Source: Kordiimonadaceae bacterium (GTDB taxonomy: Bacteria > Pseudomonadota > Alphaproteobacteria > Sphingomonadales > Kordiimonadaceae). From it: DNA of 64,000 nt. Both the position numbers and the translations under genes were made by a program. Each line of letters begins with the position of its first letter. Positions within the stretch are counted from its first letter, which is position 1. The stretch covers positions 1,054,001-1,118,000 of the forward strand of contig JAEPQB010000001.1 in the NCBI GenBank assembly GCA_017640725.1, in the 5' to 3' direction. Under the pieces are notes generated by a model. The model was not told the origin of the DNA and did no database searches. It saw nothing but the letters and a program-made list of their open reading frames with translations. Shown piece after piece: positions 37,971 through 47,016 of this stretch.

Positions 37971-39848
37971 TCAGGGTGTATACCAAATCGGTGAGCTATA
38001 CGCACGCTCCTGTTGCACGGCCGGACCTTCTGTCGGTGGATCAATCTGGAGCGCGATTGCGTCAAGCAGCGAATGCCGTGCAGTTGGGACCTCGAGCACG
38101 CGCAGATAATAGAAGGCGCGTTCGTCTGCGTTGAAGGTCGGGTCCTGCCAAACTGTCACCAGCTCAGGCGCACCTGGGTCGTGGGTTAGTTTGCCCGTTG
38201 ACCTGTCGACTGTGTCTGCAATGGCTGGCAGCTTGCCGTTTTCTCCCTGAACGCGGTCGCCCGCCCAAGCAACGTCAAAAACGCGCTCATGAGAGACACC
38301 TTCGGCGTCAAGCCATCCTTTCACGACTTGCACGCGGTCAAGCCCAACGCCCACGGGGTCCTGCACGGCCTGAATGATAAAGGAAGGAGCCTGGCCAGAT
38401 GACGACCGTGTTAAGTCACCCCCCATGGGCACACCGTCGCGGTATCCAACTTCTGCCAAATTGCCATACTGCTCATCCAGTGCGCTGAAGTCCCACCCGC
38501 CAAAGAAGCGCACTTTCATGCGGGGGCCGGTGGTGCCATATACTTCTTTGCGTTTGAAGGCTGCAAAAATAGCTTCGCGCGTGTTTTCCTCGGCCCATAC
38601 AGCTGCCAAGCCTTGCGCCGCCATGTTCCAGCCATTCACACGCCGCCGGCCAATCCCGAAATTCTTTTTGGTTTCCGGCGTGCTGTCACGCGCCATTTTT
38701 CCCCAGAAGTTATCTTCGTCGGCGCTCGCGAGGCCGCTGTGGCTGTCCGTTGAGCCGATGACACCGAACTTGAAGGGGTTGGCGCCAACTTTTTGTTCTA
38801 TCTCCAGCCCGGTCTTGAGGCCTGAGCGTACAAAATCGCCTTTTTGGGGTTCGTAGGCTGATCCGCCGTCAGATTTTTGAATATAAAATTCATATGTCTC
38901 GAAATCGGCAAACTCGTCATCGGGTGAAACACTTGGGTGTGTTTCAGAGTCGCCCTTTATCTGGGTAATTTCGGCAACCGGCTCCCACTTGACGCGCGTA
39001 CTGATATAGTCAGACGTCATGGGCGCCCCTTTCAGGGTGGTGTCCTGAAACATATAGCCTTTGGAAATGTTCGAGTTATGTGGAATGGCAATGAACTCGG
39101 CTCCTGTTCGATCCGAGGTCTCCTGCAGCCAGTTCCATAAATCCTCAGGATACTGGCTGTCATCTGAGCCGTAGGGCAAATATTCTTTGGCGACAGATGC
39201 GCTTGGGGACATCACAACCCGGTGCAAGTTGGCGCCTGTAGGAATTGAACTCCATTCCCAGCCAACAAAACTCGTGAACTTGCCAGGGTCATTGTGGCGC
39301 TCGGCAGCATCCACAATTTCATTCCAGGCAATTTGTTCCATCGCGCGGGTGTCGCCGAACGAACGCGTTGGCAAAACATTGTTAGGGTCAGCTACCGGGT
39401 CCCCGCCTGGCACCGCAGCCGCATCGGGCAAAAGGGTTGTGAACACTTGGGCCCCCGTGCCTTTGTCTAAATGACTATTGAGAACATGGATTGATATCCA
39501 TCTGCGAATGCTGTCAATAAAGCCCATTTCAGGCAGTTCAGGATCCCCCAAATGGATTGAGCGGATCACGCCCATCAGCTCAGCATGATCAGCCACCACC
39601 AGGAAGTCGAGAGGACGTTCGAGTTGAACCCGCGCCCTGTTGTAAGGGTGCACAATGGGCTGGCCCTTGGCCCAGCGGTATGCCGTGTCTGGGTCAGCAC
39701 TTTCGTTGCTGTTCATAAAGGCGTCAAAAGAATAGGAAGTATGGAGGTGTGTATCCCCCCAGAAAACCTGCGTTGGCTCTTCCTGACCTGATGCGGCAGA
39801 CGTTAATGCCAGGGCGGCGCATGACGCCATCAGCTTTTTAGAAATCAT
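37971..39848 (-). CDS. Exported DUF3604 protein (PHP-like metal-dependent hydrolase)
   Basis: A 625-residue secreted protein: signal MISKKLMASCAALALTSAASG, then the DUF3604 fold. Likely metal ligands stand in VFWGDTHLHTSYSFDAF and FLVVADHAELMG, as in PHP phosphoesterases, with SFVGWEWSS and GVIGSTDSHSG further on. The reaction of the family is unknown to me; the motifs suggest a hydrolase of phosphate or sulfate esters. ATG 39848 has GGAGAG upstream; the frame from 39896 lacks a leader. First gene of a unit with PpiC and HupE, behind the candidate promoter at 39911-39939. Confidence 0.85.
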   Translation of the reverse strand: MISKKLMASCAALALTSAASGQEEPTQVFWGDTHLHTSYSFDAFMNSNESADPDTAYRWAKGQPIVHPYNRARVQLERPLDFLVVADHAELMGVIRSIHLGDPELPEMGFIDSIRRWISIHVLNSHLDKGTGAQVFTTLLPDAAAVPGGDPVADPNNVLPTRSFGDTRAMEQIAWNEIVDAAERHNDPGKFTSFVGWEWSSIPTGANLHRVVMSPSASVAKEYLPYGSDDSQYPEDLWNWLQETSDRTGAEFIAIPHNSNISKGYMFQDTTLKGAPMTSDYISTRVKWEPVAEITQIKGDSETHPSVSPDDEFADFETYEFYIQKSDGGSAYEPQKGDFVRSGLKTGLEIEQKVGANPFKFGVIGSTDSHSGLASADEDNFWGKMARDSTPETKKNFGIGRRRVNGWNMAAQGLAAVWAEENTREAIFAAFKRKEVYGTTGPRMKVRFFGGWDFSALDEQYGNLAEVGYRDGVPMGGDLTRSSSGQAPSFIIQAVQDPVGVGLDRVQVVKGWLDAEGVSHERVFDVAWAGDRVQGENGKLPAIADTVDRSTGKLTHDPGAPELVTVWQDPTFNADERAFYYLRVLEVPTARHSLLDAIALQIDPPTEGPAVQQERAYSSPIWYTP

Positions 39849-39910
39849 AATGTGCTCTCCCCCTAAATGCGGCTCAGGCGTTTGCTCTCGAGCCACATTT
39901 AATGCTTGTC

Positions 39911-39939
39911 ATTACGGCAAACGAAATGGCAACTGTCAA
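39911..39939 (-). promoter_or_regulatory. Candidate promoter of the DUF3604 unit, flanked by an inverted repeat
   Basis: On the minus strand TTGACA (39939-39934) and CGTAAT (39916-39911) are 17 bases apart. TTGTCATT (39906-39913) and its reverse complement AATGACAA (39954-39961) lie at the -10 and above the -35, so one dimeric regulator could bridge the promoter. Confidence 0.5.
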
Positions 39940-39999
39940 GGCGGGGCAAAGCAAATGACAATTTGCGGAGATTAAAACTGATCTAAGATAGGCGCGAGG

Positions 40000-40515
40000 T
40001 TATTGGCAGCCAATAGCACCGGCAACGGGGATAGCCGCCGACCAACCACTTTCTGTGGATAATGAAACACTGCCATTCGGCACTTTTAAGCCCTGTTGCA
40101 ATGTTCGAGTTTGCTCCGGTGTGATCGTAACTTTGACAGACATGTCACCCAGGCTGAATTGCTGATTGCGATAAAACTGCAGAGCAATCTGGTTTTCCAT
40201 TGAACTGCGGCTCAACGCCTGCACTGTGCCATCCACCCGCATCAGGGTTTCGCCACTAGATCGCTGAAAAATGATCAACGGCGCGTCTTCACGCTTCGCC
40301 CAAAGAAACAGACCACACTCACCTGTGGCAACTTGTTGTGCCGGGATCGTACCAATGCGTGACAATACTTCGTCGTCACCAATAGACCGAATAACTGATG
40401 CCTGTACGGGCACGTCTGGCTGACTTTCTGTTTCGCTGGCAGGCTCAGGAAGGATGCCACAAGCAGTCAAGCTAGTGGCAGCAAAGACAGAAGCAAGTTT
40501 CAGTGAATTCAACAT
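40000..40515 (-). CDS. Lipoprotein of unknown function at the end of the gsp operon
   Basis: A 171-residue predicted lipoprotein: signal MLNSLKLASVFAATSLTAC with lipobox LTAC, an acidic linker, then a compact domain with two Cys residues (GECGLFLW and the end AIGCQ) that could form a disulfide. I do not recognise the family. It starts ten bases after the gspN stop, with GAGAAGGCGGCG as ribosome site, so it is the last gene of the type II secretion operon. A pilotin-like or assembly role for the secretin is an inference from position only. A short hairpin (40001-40015) lies across its stop. Confidence 0.72.
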   Translation of the reverse strand: MLNSLKLASVFAATSLTACGILPEPASETESQPDVPVQASVIRSIGDDEVLSRIGTIPAQQVATGECGLFLWAKREDAPLIIFQRSSGETLMRVDGTVQALSRSSMENQIALQFYRNQQFSLGDMSVKVTITPEQTRTLQQGLKVPNGSVSLSTESGWSAAIPVAGAIGCQ

Positions 40516-40525
40516 CGCCGCCTTC

Positions 40526-41260
40526 TCAAAATGTTAGCCGTGAGGTGGTTTGCCAACCTTCCTCCGACGCTGAAAATCCGTTGCTCTCCAGCCAGCCAAT
40601 AATCTGCTCAGGAATAGCAGCCTCATTCTCAAAACGCAAAAGCACACTCAAAGCAACACCGTTGGCGTGCCTTAGCTGCGCAGACGCTTCGAGTGTGCCG
40701 CCAGAAAACGGGCGGACAAAATCAACGGTCAGGAAGCCGTCACGGCACACTAAAGGGGCTGTGACTGCATTCCGCGCCATTCCCAGTGCAGCGAACATGT
40801 CTTCGAATGCGTTGGTTCTAAGTTCACCACTGGCAGAAAGGCACAAGCTGCGACGGTCAAATGTAGCTGCAGCATTCACCACACGAACCCCACCTGAAAA
40901 CTCCTGTGATGCCATGCGGCCCCGCAGCTGCGCTGTGGCCTGAAGGTTTTCAACAATCAAGCCAGGCCCATCACTGACGTCAAAAGAAGCATTCAATGTT
41001 GGTCCCTCTATGCGAACGGTGCCGCTGAGCGCACCAAAAATTATGCCCACATTTGGGCTCCAGTAAACATTGCCAACGGGAGTGCCCCGAAAAGCAACAT
41101 TGTTCAGTCGCATGCTCCACAGGGAACCTGCAGCACCGTTATGGGTGAAACCGGCAGGCATATTGACGAAGTTCAACACGCTCGCTGCGGGCAACAAAAA
41201 CAGGCAAAAAAACAAGAAGACAGCAGCGCCAATCGCCACCAAATGCGTGGATTTGATCAC
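40526..41260 (-). CDS. gspN: Type II secretion system protein N
   Basis: A 244-residue protein with one N-terminal membrane anchor (about 8-30, LVAIGAAVFLFFCLFLLPAAS) and a periplasmic beta-rich domain, for example FTHNGAAGSLWSMRLNNVAFRG. This matches GspN, an accessory component present in some type II systems. Its start overlaps the gspM stop by four bases. Identification rests mainly on position, size and the conserved GSLW pattern. Confidence 0.82.
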   Translation of the reverse strand: MIKSTHLVAIGAAVFLFFCLFLLPAASVLNFVNMPAGFTHNGAAGSLWSMRLNNVAFRGTPVGNVYWSPNVGIIFGALSGTVRIEGPTLNASFDVSDGPGLIVENLQATAQLRGRMASQEFSGGVRVVNAAATFDRRSLCLSASGELRTNAFEDMFAALGMARNAVTAPLVCRDGFLTVDFVRPFSGGTLEASAQLRHANGVALSVLLRFENEAAIPEQIIGWLESNGFSASEEGWQTTSRLTF

Positions 41261-41742
41261 TCTGCAATCCCCACAAAGCGAACCTGAGCTCGCAAACCAT
41301 CACCGCTTGAGTTTTTCTGCAGCAACACGTTTGAAGGGCCGACGCCCTGCTCTTCGGCTAGGGTTTGCAGCCACTGATACAATGCTGTGCTCTGTGAACT
41401 GTCGACCCAAACCGTCAAGGTTCCATCATCAGACGGTTGCAGCCGACTGATCGAAACACCGGCATTTCGTGCTGCCTGAGAAACAGCCACACGAAGGCTA
41501 ACCGGTGCGCCACCGTCTGCCCTGTTTGAAACAGCATCTACTGTTGCCTGAAGCTGGGCCACACGCATTTGCACGGTTCTCAGCGTGTTTTGAGCGGCCT
41601 GCAAAGCACGCTCACTATCTGCCGCATGAATTTGCAATGGCCTGAGCACGAGAAAATAAACCAGCACCAGGCTTGCCAAGGCGCCGGCAAACGAAATCAA
41701 CAGCTGCTCACGGGAGGTCAAAGAGTGCCAATAATCGCGCAT
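41257..41742 (-). CDS. gspM: Type II secretion system protein M
   Basis: A 161-residue bitopic protein: MRDYWHSLTSREQLLISFAG leads into one membrane helix (about 16-34), followed by a coiled-coil stretch (RALQAAQNTLRTVQMRVAQLQ) and a small ferredoxin-like domain. This is the GspM design; it partners GspL in the inner-membrane platform. Reading frames overlap at both ends (one base with gspL, four with gspN). Confidence 0.87.
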   Translation of the reverse strand: MRDYWHSLTSREQLLISFAGALASLVLVYFLVLRPLQIHAADSERALQAAQNTLRTVQMRVAQLQATVDAVSNRADGGAPVSLRVAVSQAARNAGVSISRLQPSDDGTLTVWVDSSQSTALYQWLQTLAEEQGVGPSNVLLQKNSSGDGLRAQVRFVGIAE

Positions 41743-42836
41743 TATGGTCTCCTCACCCGAATTTCAGAAAGAACGCGGCCACCTTCCTGGCGGCTGCTTC
41801 CCTCGCTCACCTGCATACCAGCCGCTTCGAGTTGTTGTTTAAAGTTGCTACTATCTGCAAAGGATGAAAAAGACACATCTAGCGCCAGCTCACTGTCGGC
41901 TTGTTCATAGCGCAGCGTCTCCAAAACTGTTTGTTCGTTATTTTCCACAACCTGCATAACAACGGTGCTCAATGTAAAAAATTCGCCGCCGCCCCTTTGG
42001 CCACGGCTGGCAATTGCCCGCCGTAGCTGGGCATCCATATTAATGATGCGTGGTTCGTCGGGCAGCGCGTTTCGAAATGCCTGTTCTGCCGCCAAATACA
42101 GTTGGTCGGCCTGCTTATAGTTCTGGGAAGCGCCGTACCAAAAAGACATTACAGCCATAACAACTGCTAGCGAGGCCAGAATGGCGGCCCGCCGCCACCA
42201 CAAAAAGGTGGTGCGCCAATTGGTGCGGGGAGCATATAGGCCTTGTAGAAGATTGCCGCCACCAGTGAAATAGTTTGCGAGTGCCGCTGACCAGTCGAGA
42301 GGCAGAGCATCCACTTTCCCCAATATCCAATCGGCCTCTGATTTGTCGATCGCATATCCCGAACCATCCGGTCTGCGCACCAAGACTCGATCATCAAGCG
42401 CGCACACCTGCTCCAAATCGGGTTTAGTCTCCAGCAGCAGATAATCCGGGATGGCGCGTCCCGCATTTATCCCAACGCGGTTCAACAAGGTGCGCAAAGC
42501 CTGCATGCTCTCGTTTGAGACGACGCCAACAAGCCGTTCACCATCGCCAGAAGCAGCAGACAGGAGTGCCAAATGGTTCTCCCCACCCGCCAAAGCCAAT
42601 TTGTCGTCGATCACTGCCGGGAGGATTTTCACTGCTTTGGCGTCATCTACATTTGGCAGCTGGATATTGTGGCTGACAACAGCACGGCCATCCAAAATGG
42701 CAACGACATCGGGTTGTGTGCGATCGTTTTGCAGGGCGTGCAGAGTACTTGCTTCAACACTGTTCTCTGACTTGTGCCAAACGTTTGAGACAGCGTCAAA
42801 ACCCTCATTCACTTCCAGAAAGTACGTTGTGCTCAT
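41742..42836 (-). CDS. gspL: Type II secretion system protein L
   Basis: A 364-residue GspL homologue: a cytoplasmic actin-like domain (about 1-225) that recruits the ATPase GspE, one membrane helix (about 232-250, AAILASLAVVMAVMSFWYG) and a periplasmic domain with a coiled coil and a ferredoxin-like end that pairs with GspM. The sequence is weakly conserved as usual; the order K-L-M-N confirms it. Confidence 0.87.
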   Translation of the reverse strand: MSTTYFLEVNEGFDAVSNVWHKSENSVEASTLHALQNDRTQPDVVAILDGRAVVSHNIQLPNVDDAKAVKILPAVIDDKLALAGGENHLALLSAASGDGERLVGVVSNESMQALRTLLNRVGINAGRAIPDYLLLETKPDLEQVCALDDRVLVRRPDGSGYAIDKSEADWILGKVDALPLDWSAALANYFTGGGNLLQGLYAPRTNWRTTFLWWRRAAILASLAVVMAVMSFWYGASQNYKQADQLYLAAEQAFRNALPDEPRIINMDAQLRRAIASRGQRGGGEFFTLSTVVMQVVENNEQTVLETLRYEQADSELALDVSFSSFADSSNFKQQLEAAGMQVSEGSSRQEGGRVLSEIRVRRP

Positions 42837-43825
42837 GGCAAAACCCCCACCGAATGTCGAACTACGCGCGCGATGCCAGAGTCGTCTACTTTGATCTCAG
42901 AATTGAGATGGCTAATGGCATCAAAATGGCTCACACGAATGCGACTATTGAAGCGATGAGGTTTCACTGTCGTTTGCCGCCTTATTGATTGATCAATCTC
43001 TCTACCGGCCACAATAGGGTCTAGCCAAAAGTCTGCAACATCACTGTAGCCACCAGTTGGGCGCGCCAAGATCAACTCCACCGCCTGGTCAAATGTGAAA
43101 TCTCCCCCAATAAGCGCGACCAGAAGTGGTGCTTCTGCAGGCGTTAGGCTGTTCACGTTGAAAACCGACCTGTCTGTGGACGCATCGGCACACAAAAAAC
43201 CTTCAAAACGCGCAATAAGTTCGGGGCTAAAGCCTTTTATCATATTGAGTTCTGACAGGTCCGCCAGCAAGCTGTTACCTGTTCGATATGGCTGATCGAG
43301 CGCCGCATAATCATAGTCTTCAGCACCCATTGGCAGTGGCCGTTCATCGGTGTCAATCCAGTCGGTAAGCACAGCAACAAGCTCCTGGGCTTGACGGTCC
43401 GCCATCCCAAGGTTTGCGAACAGTCGCACAAACTGTCCTTGGCGTTCTTCGCTGGCGATCAACGTTCCCGCGTCGCGGCGGAGGACCAGACTGTTCACGT
43501 TAAAGCAATTGCTGCGGTCGGTGATGAACCCGTCTATCCGTCCCCCTTCAATAGCAAAAGAAACGGCTCTCGGCGCCGCGAGGTTCGCTTTGGTGTCATA
43601 CAGGTCCGCGGCAACGGAAAGTGCCAACTGTTCACCCCCAAGAGCATACTGTCTCGCCTGGTCGTATGTTCTGAGCGCACCGGTTCGCTTGATGGAGTAA
43701 CCCATGGCGTCAAAAGTTAGCACGGCCCCCAGTGCCATCACGGAAACCAGCAACAGGACAGTCGCGAGAGCAGCGCCCCGCTCATGGCTCAAAATACGCA
43801 AAATGTATTTCTGTTGCTTCATCAT
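42833..43825 (-). CDS. gspK: Type II secretion minor pseudopilin K
   Basis: A 330-residue minor pseudopilin, larger than the others as expected for the pilus-tip protein. The prepilin site is SHERG-AALATVLLLVSVMALGAV, followed by the long helix and a globular domain (DRSNCFNVNSLV, then a middle region with SVFNVNSLTPAEAPLLVAL). It lacks Glu at +5, which is normal for GspK. Start and stop overlap the neighbouring genes by four bases each. Confidence 0.9.
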   Translation of the reverse strand: MMKQQKYILRILSHERGAALATVLLLVSVMALGAVLTFDAMGYSIKRTGALRTYDQARQYALGGEQLALSVAADLYDTKANLAAPRAVSFAIEGGRIDGFITDRSNCFNVNSLVLRRDAGTLIASEERQGQFVRLFANLGMADRQAQELVAVLTDWIDTDERPLPMGAEDYDYAALDQPYRTGNSLLADLSELNMIKGFSPELIARFEGFLCADASTDRSVFNVNSLTPAEAPLLVALIGGDFTFDQAVELILARPTGGYSDVADFWLDPIVAGREIDQSIRRQTTVKPHRFNSRIRVSHFDAISHLNSEIKVDDSGIARVVRHSVGVLP

Positions 43826-44433
43826 GATGCCCCAACAATGAACATCATCTGGGCGCGCTGACCGCTTTCAAATTCAACCGACAGCTCCGCGAGCCGTGGC
43901 AAGCTGCTGGCAGCAACCGTTGTGCCCCATTCTGCAATCCAAACCCCGTCCACGGCGTATCGAACAGTCAGCTGTGCGACTCCTTCGAGAAGCGTTTGAT
44001 CGAGGAATTGGGTGCCTTGAACCAGGTCCGATCGGCTATAAGTACGGCGCAAAAGCTTGTTATCTGACACCAGCAACTCAACGCGTTTAACCTCTGAAAC
44101 AGTACCACTTAGCCTGGCTCCCAAATCGCCGGAGCGTACCAAGCGCTGTCGCCTTCCATCGGCCATATGCTGCCCTGCCTCGAAAGCCAGCAATACACCG
44201 CCAAACTCGTCTCTCACCGGCCGATTGATGGCGGCAAAATAGTCGTCGCGCAAGATATTGCGGGCCACCTCAAGCTGGGCCAATCGTGCGTCGGCATCAC
44301 CAAGCGCCACACGACTAGACTGATAGCTTGTCAGCAAAGCCACAGACATCGCTGCGATAAGCGCAAAAATGAATGTAGCGACGAGGGTTTCCACAAGAGA
44401 AAAACCGTGATCTTTGGAAAGCCTCAGACGCAT
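43822..44433 (-). CDS. gspJ: Type II secretion minor pseudopilin J
   Basis: A 203-residue minor pseudopilin with prepilin signal SKDHG-FSLVETLVATFIFALIAAM, carrying Phe+1 and Glu+5. Size and the C-terminal beta-domain fit GspJ. ATG 44433 begins two bases after the gspI stop; the in-frame TTG at 44439 is less likely. It forms the tip complex with GspI and GspK. Confidence 0.9.
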   Translation of the reverse strand: MRLRLSKDHGFSLVETLVATFIFALIAAMSVALLTSYQSSRVALGDADARLAQLEVARNILRDDYFAAINRPVRDEFGGVLLAFEAGQHMADGRRQRLVRSGDLGARLSGTVSEVKRVELLVSDNKLLRRTYSRSDLVQGTQFLDQTLLEGVAQLTVRYAVDGVWIAEWGTTVAASSLPRLAELSVEFESGQRAQMMFIVGAS

Positions 44434-44435
44434 GA

Positions 44436-44834
44436 TCAAGGGACCTTCCTGAAGCCAACCAAGCGCGCGAGCTGCCGAGGTTGCCGGTCATTGGTTGAAA
44501 CCGTCACTTCAATAATGGTCAGGTCGCCGCCTGGGGCTGGCCGAACAGTTTCCTGCCAGCGAAAGTCCATGCCCATCTGATTTTCGCTGCCCGAACGAGT
44601 ACCTGGTGCAGGTTCATCAATAAGTCCAAGTGCCAAATTGAGCCGGTTTTCCGCAACAATTGACGCAAGACTGCGCTGTTCTAATTGACTGGTGATGGAG
44701 ATCGCTTGAGTTTGGCTTTCTAGCAGACTAACTGCCGCAAGTGCCAAAATAGAAACGGCGACCAAAAGCTCGATGAGCGAAAAGCCACCGTCACTTTTCA
44801 AAATCTGACAAAACCTAGATGGCTTAGTTTTCAT
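44436..44834 (-). CDS. gspI: Type II secretion minor pseudopilin I
   Basis: A 132-residue pseudopilin with signal SDGG-FSLIELLVAVSILALAAVS and the short C-terminal domain typical of GspI (ENRLNLALGLID is a family-like stretch). It overlaps gspH by 11 bases. It acts as the nucleator of the I-J-K tip. Confidence 0.9.
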   Translation of the reverse strand: MKTKPSRFCQILKSDGGFSLIELLVAVSILALAAVSLLESQTQAISITSQLEQRSLASIVAENRLNLALGLIDEPAPGTRSGSENQMGMDFRWQETVRPAPGGDLTIIEVTVSTNDRQPRQLARLVGFRKVP

Positions 44835-45312
44835 AGCGCACCTCGGGGCTAGCGTTTACCGCAGCAAACAATTTAGCGCGGGTGCCAGCGCCTTCAAAAC
44901 TGAGTTCATACGAGGGGTGTTCTCCCGTCGGCAGAAACCATATCTGCGGCTCAAGCGCCGTTGCAGCAAAAGAAACATCCGCGCCTTCGACCTGCAAAGA
45001 AGCCAGGATAAGTGACTGCCATCGACGTGCTTCTGGTTTCAGTGTGCCGTTAGCCAGCGTCCAGCCATCATCCGACAGCGCGACAGTTTCAAAACCTCCA
45101 CGGCTGAAAACAACGCCGATCACACGCCCGGAAAGCACACTATCCCGCGACAAGGCAATAAATGCGTGCTCCAGTCGGCTCATGGATTGCCGCACATCTC
45201 GCGACTCGTTCGGAAGTGAAAGCACAACGGCGCTCGCCATAAGGCCAATGATCGCAACCACCATCATGACCTCAACAAGCGAAAAACCGCGATCTGCCCT
45301 CAACTCCTGCAT
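44824..45312 (-). CDS. gspH: Type II secretion minor pseudopilin H
   Basis: A 162-residue pseudopilin with a very short leader (MQELRADRG) before FSLVEVMMVVAIIGLMASAV, then the GspH/FimT domain (RLEHAFIALSRDSVLSGRVIGV). The start overlaps the gspG stop as TGATG. It joins the main pseudopilus to the tip. Confidence 0.9.
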   Translation of the reverse strand: MQELRADRGFSLVEVMMVVAIIGLMASAVVLSLPNESRDVRQSMSRLEHAFIALSRDSVLSGRVIGVVFSRGGFETVALSDDGWTLANGTLKPEARRWQSLILASLQVEGADVSFAATALEPQIWFLPTGEHPSYELSFEGAGTRAKLFAAVNASPEVRYEN

Positions 45313-45776
45313 CAGTTATCGCTCGTCGCCCAATTGCCGATGTCGGCGTTCAAGCCATCTCCACCACTGCGGCCATCGGCACCAAAACTGAACACATCAA
45401 ACGCGCCGTTTTCGCCCGGAAACAAATACTGGTAAGGGTTGCCCCATGGGTCCAAAGGCAGTGACCGAATGTAAGGCTCCGTCCTCAGGCTATTGCTGCG
45501 AGGCGCTGCCGCCAGTACGTCGAGGCCATCCTCAAGTGAGGGGTAACGCCGTGTATCCAACCGATAAAGCTCTATCGCTTGCTCGATCAAATGCACATCG
45601 GTGCGCGCTTTTTCCACCATGGCCCGGTCCTGACTTGGCAGAACATTAACAACAACGATTGTTGTCAACAGACCCATGATGACAATCACGACCATAAGCT
45701 CGATGAGAGAAAAACCGTTTTCCTCTTTAGCAATAGTTTGAGCGGTCTTTCCAATCCGTCTCAACAGGGTTTTCAT
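45312..45776 (-). CDS. gspG: Type II secretion major pseudopilin G
   Basis: A 154-residue major pseudopilin: leader ending EENG-FSLIELMVVIVIMGLLTTIV, then the conserved ARTDVHLIEQAIELYRLDTRRYPSLEDGL region (shown here in part), LPLDPWGNPYQY, and the calcium-binding end SFGADGRSGGDGLNADIGNW. ATG 45776 is chosen because AGGAG lies six bases upstream; ATG 45782 would overlap that site. Confidence 0.94.
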   Translation of the reverse strand: MKTLLRRIGKTAQTIAKEENGFSLIELMVVIVIMGLLTTIVVVNVLPSQDRAMVEKARTDVHLIEQAIELYRLDTRRYPSLEDGLDVLAAAPRSNSLRTEPYIRSLPLDPWGNPYQYLFPGENGAFDVFSFGADGRSGGDGLNADIGNWATSDN

Positions 45777-45786
45777 GGTCATCTCC

Positions 45787-47016
45787 TCACAACAGAACAA
45801 GGCTGTTCAGCCTCAGGATCGGTAACATAATCGACATCACAATGACGCCGACGAGGCCACCCATTAGTATCACAATCATTGGTTCAAGCAGGCTAAGTGC
45901 GGACTTGGTAAATCCGTCAAATTCACTTTCCAGATAGTCAGCCACTTTATGCATCATGATGCCTAACTGCCCGCTGCGTTCTCCCGCCGCTGCCATGTAC
46001 GACAGCATGGGTGGTAGGGCCTCAACCTGCTGCAGGCTATTGGCAACGCCGCCACCTTCCCGGACTTTTGTAATTGCGTCGCTGAGCGCCAACTTTATGG
46101 GATCGTTTTTAACGGTCTCTTTGGCGGCCATGAGCGCCTCAAGCACTGGGCTACCGCCAAGCACTAGCGTGCCAAATGCGCGAGCAAACCGCGCTGCGTT
46201 AACAGACCGGATCAACCGACCAATAACCGGCGTCTTCAACAAAGCCCCGTGCACTCCGAAACGAAAACCGGACTGCCGCAGCGCAAAGGTCAACCCAATC
46301 AAAGCAAGCAAAATCGCAATCAGCAGCACCAACCCGTAATCTGTAAGAAAACCCGACACACCCACCACAATTTGGGTCAGAGCCGGGAGTTCACCGCCAA
46401 AACTATCAAACTGGGCCACAACTTTGGGCACCACCAACACCATCAGGGCCGTTACAACACCGACCGCAACCGTCAAGAGAACTGCCGGGTAAATCAGGGC
46501 CGACTGAATTTTGGACTTGGTTTCTTCAGACTTTTCCCGGTGATCTGCGATACGAGACAGCACGGGGCCAAGGGCGCCAGCTGCTTCTCCAGCAGCCACC
46601 ATAGAACAGTAAAGCGTGTCGAACGTCGCGTTTTCCTGCTCCATGGCTTTAGAAAGGCGCATACCCTCCATCACATTTGTGCGGACGCGAGATAGCACCG
46701 AGCGAACAGCCGGCCTTTCACTTTGCTGCGCGAGCGCCGCAAGCACTTCCTCAACCGGTGCAGCAGCCTCAATCATGGTCGCCATTTGGCGCGTGATGAG
46801 GGCTAATTCTTTGGAGCCGATTTTTTCCCGGGTGCGCAAACCAACAGGAATGAGTGCATTGAAAGAACTTGTGCGCCCACCGGCAGGCTTAATATCTGTT
46901 ACGTAAAGCTGGCGAGCAAGCAACGAGCGCTTGGCTTCCGCGGGACCGTCAGCAGAAATGGTGCCCTTGGTGGGCTTTCCCTGCTGATCAACGGCGCTGT
47001 ATTCAAACGCCTGCAC
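45787..47016 (-). CDS. gspF: Type II secretion inner-membrane protein F
   Basis: A 409-residue polytopic platform protein with two GspF cytoplasmic domains (about 70-190 and 270-390), each followed by membrane helices, and the typical N-terminus QAFEYSAVDQQGKPTKGTIS. The start is GTG 47016, preceded by AAGGAGACAGCGG, inside the end of gspE (14-base overlap). Confidence 0.93.
   Translation of the reverse strand: MQAFEYSAVDQQGKPTKGTISADGPAEAKRSLLARQLYVTDIKPAGGRTSSFNALIPVGLRTREKIGSKELALITRQMATMIEAAAPVEEVLAALAQQSERPAVRSVLSRVRTNVMEGMRLSKAMEQENATFDTLYCSMVAAGEAAGALGPVLSRIADHREKSEETKSKIQSALIYPAVLLTVAVGVVTALMVLVVPKVVAQFDSFGGELPALTQIVVGVSGFLTDYGLVLLIAILLALIGLTFALRQSGFRFGVHGALLKTPVIGRLIRSVNAARFARAFGTLVLGGSPVLEALMAAKETVKNDPIKLALSDAITKVREGGGVANSLQQVEALPPMLSYMAAAGERSGQLGIMMHKVADYLESEFDGFTKSALSLLEPMIVILMGGLVGVIVMSIMLPILRLNSLVLL

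Noticed and set aside
40001-40015. TATTGG-CAG-CCAATA hairpin as operon terminator
   Set aside because: Only six AT-rich base pairs, overlapping the last codons of the lipoprotein, with no T-run; too weak to call.
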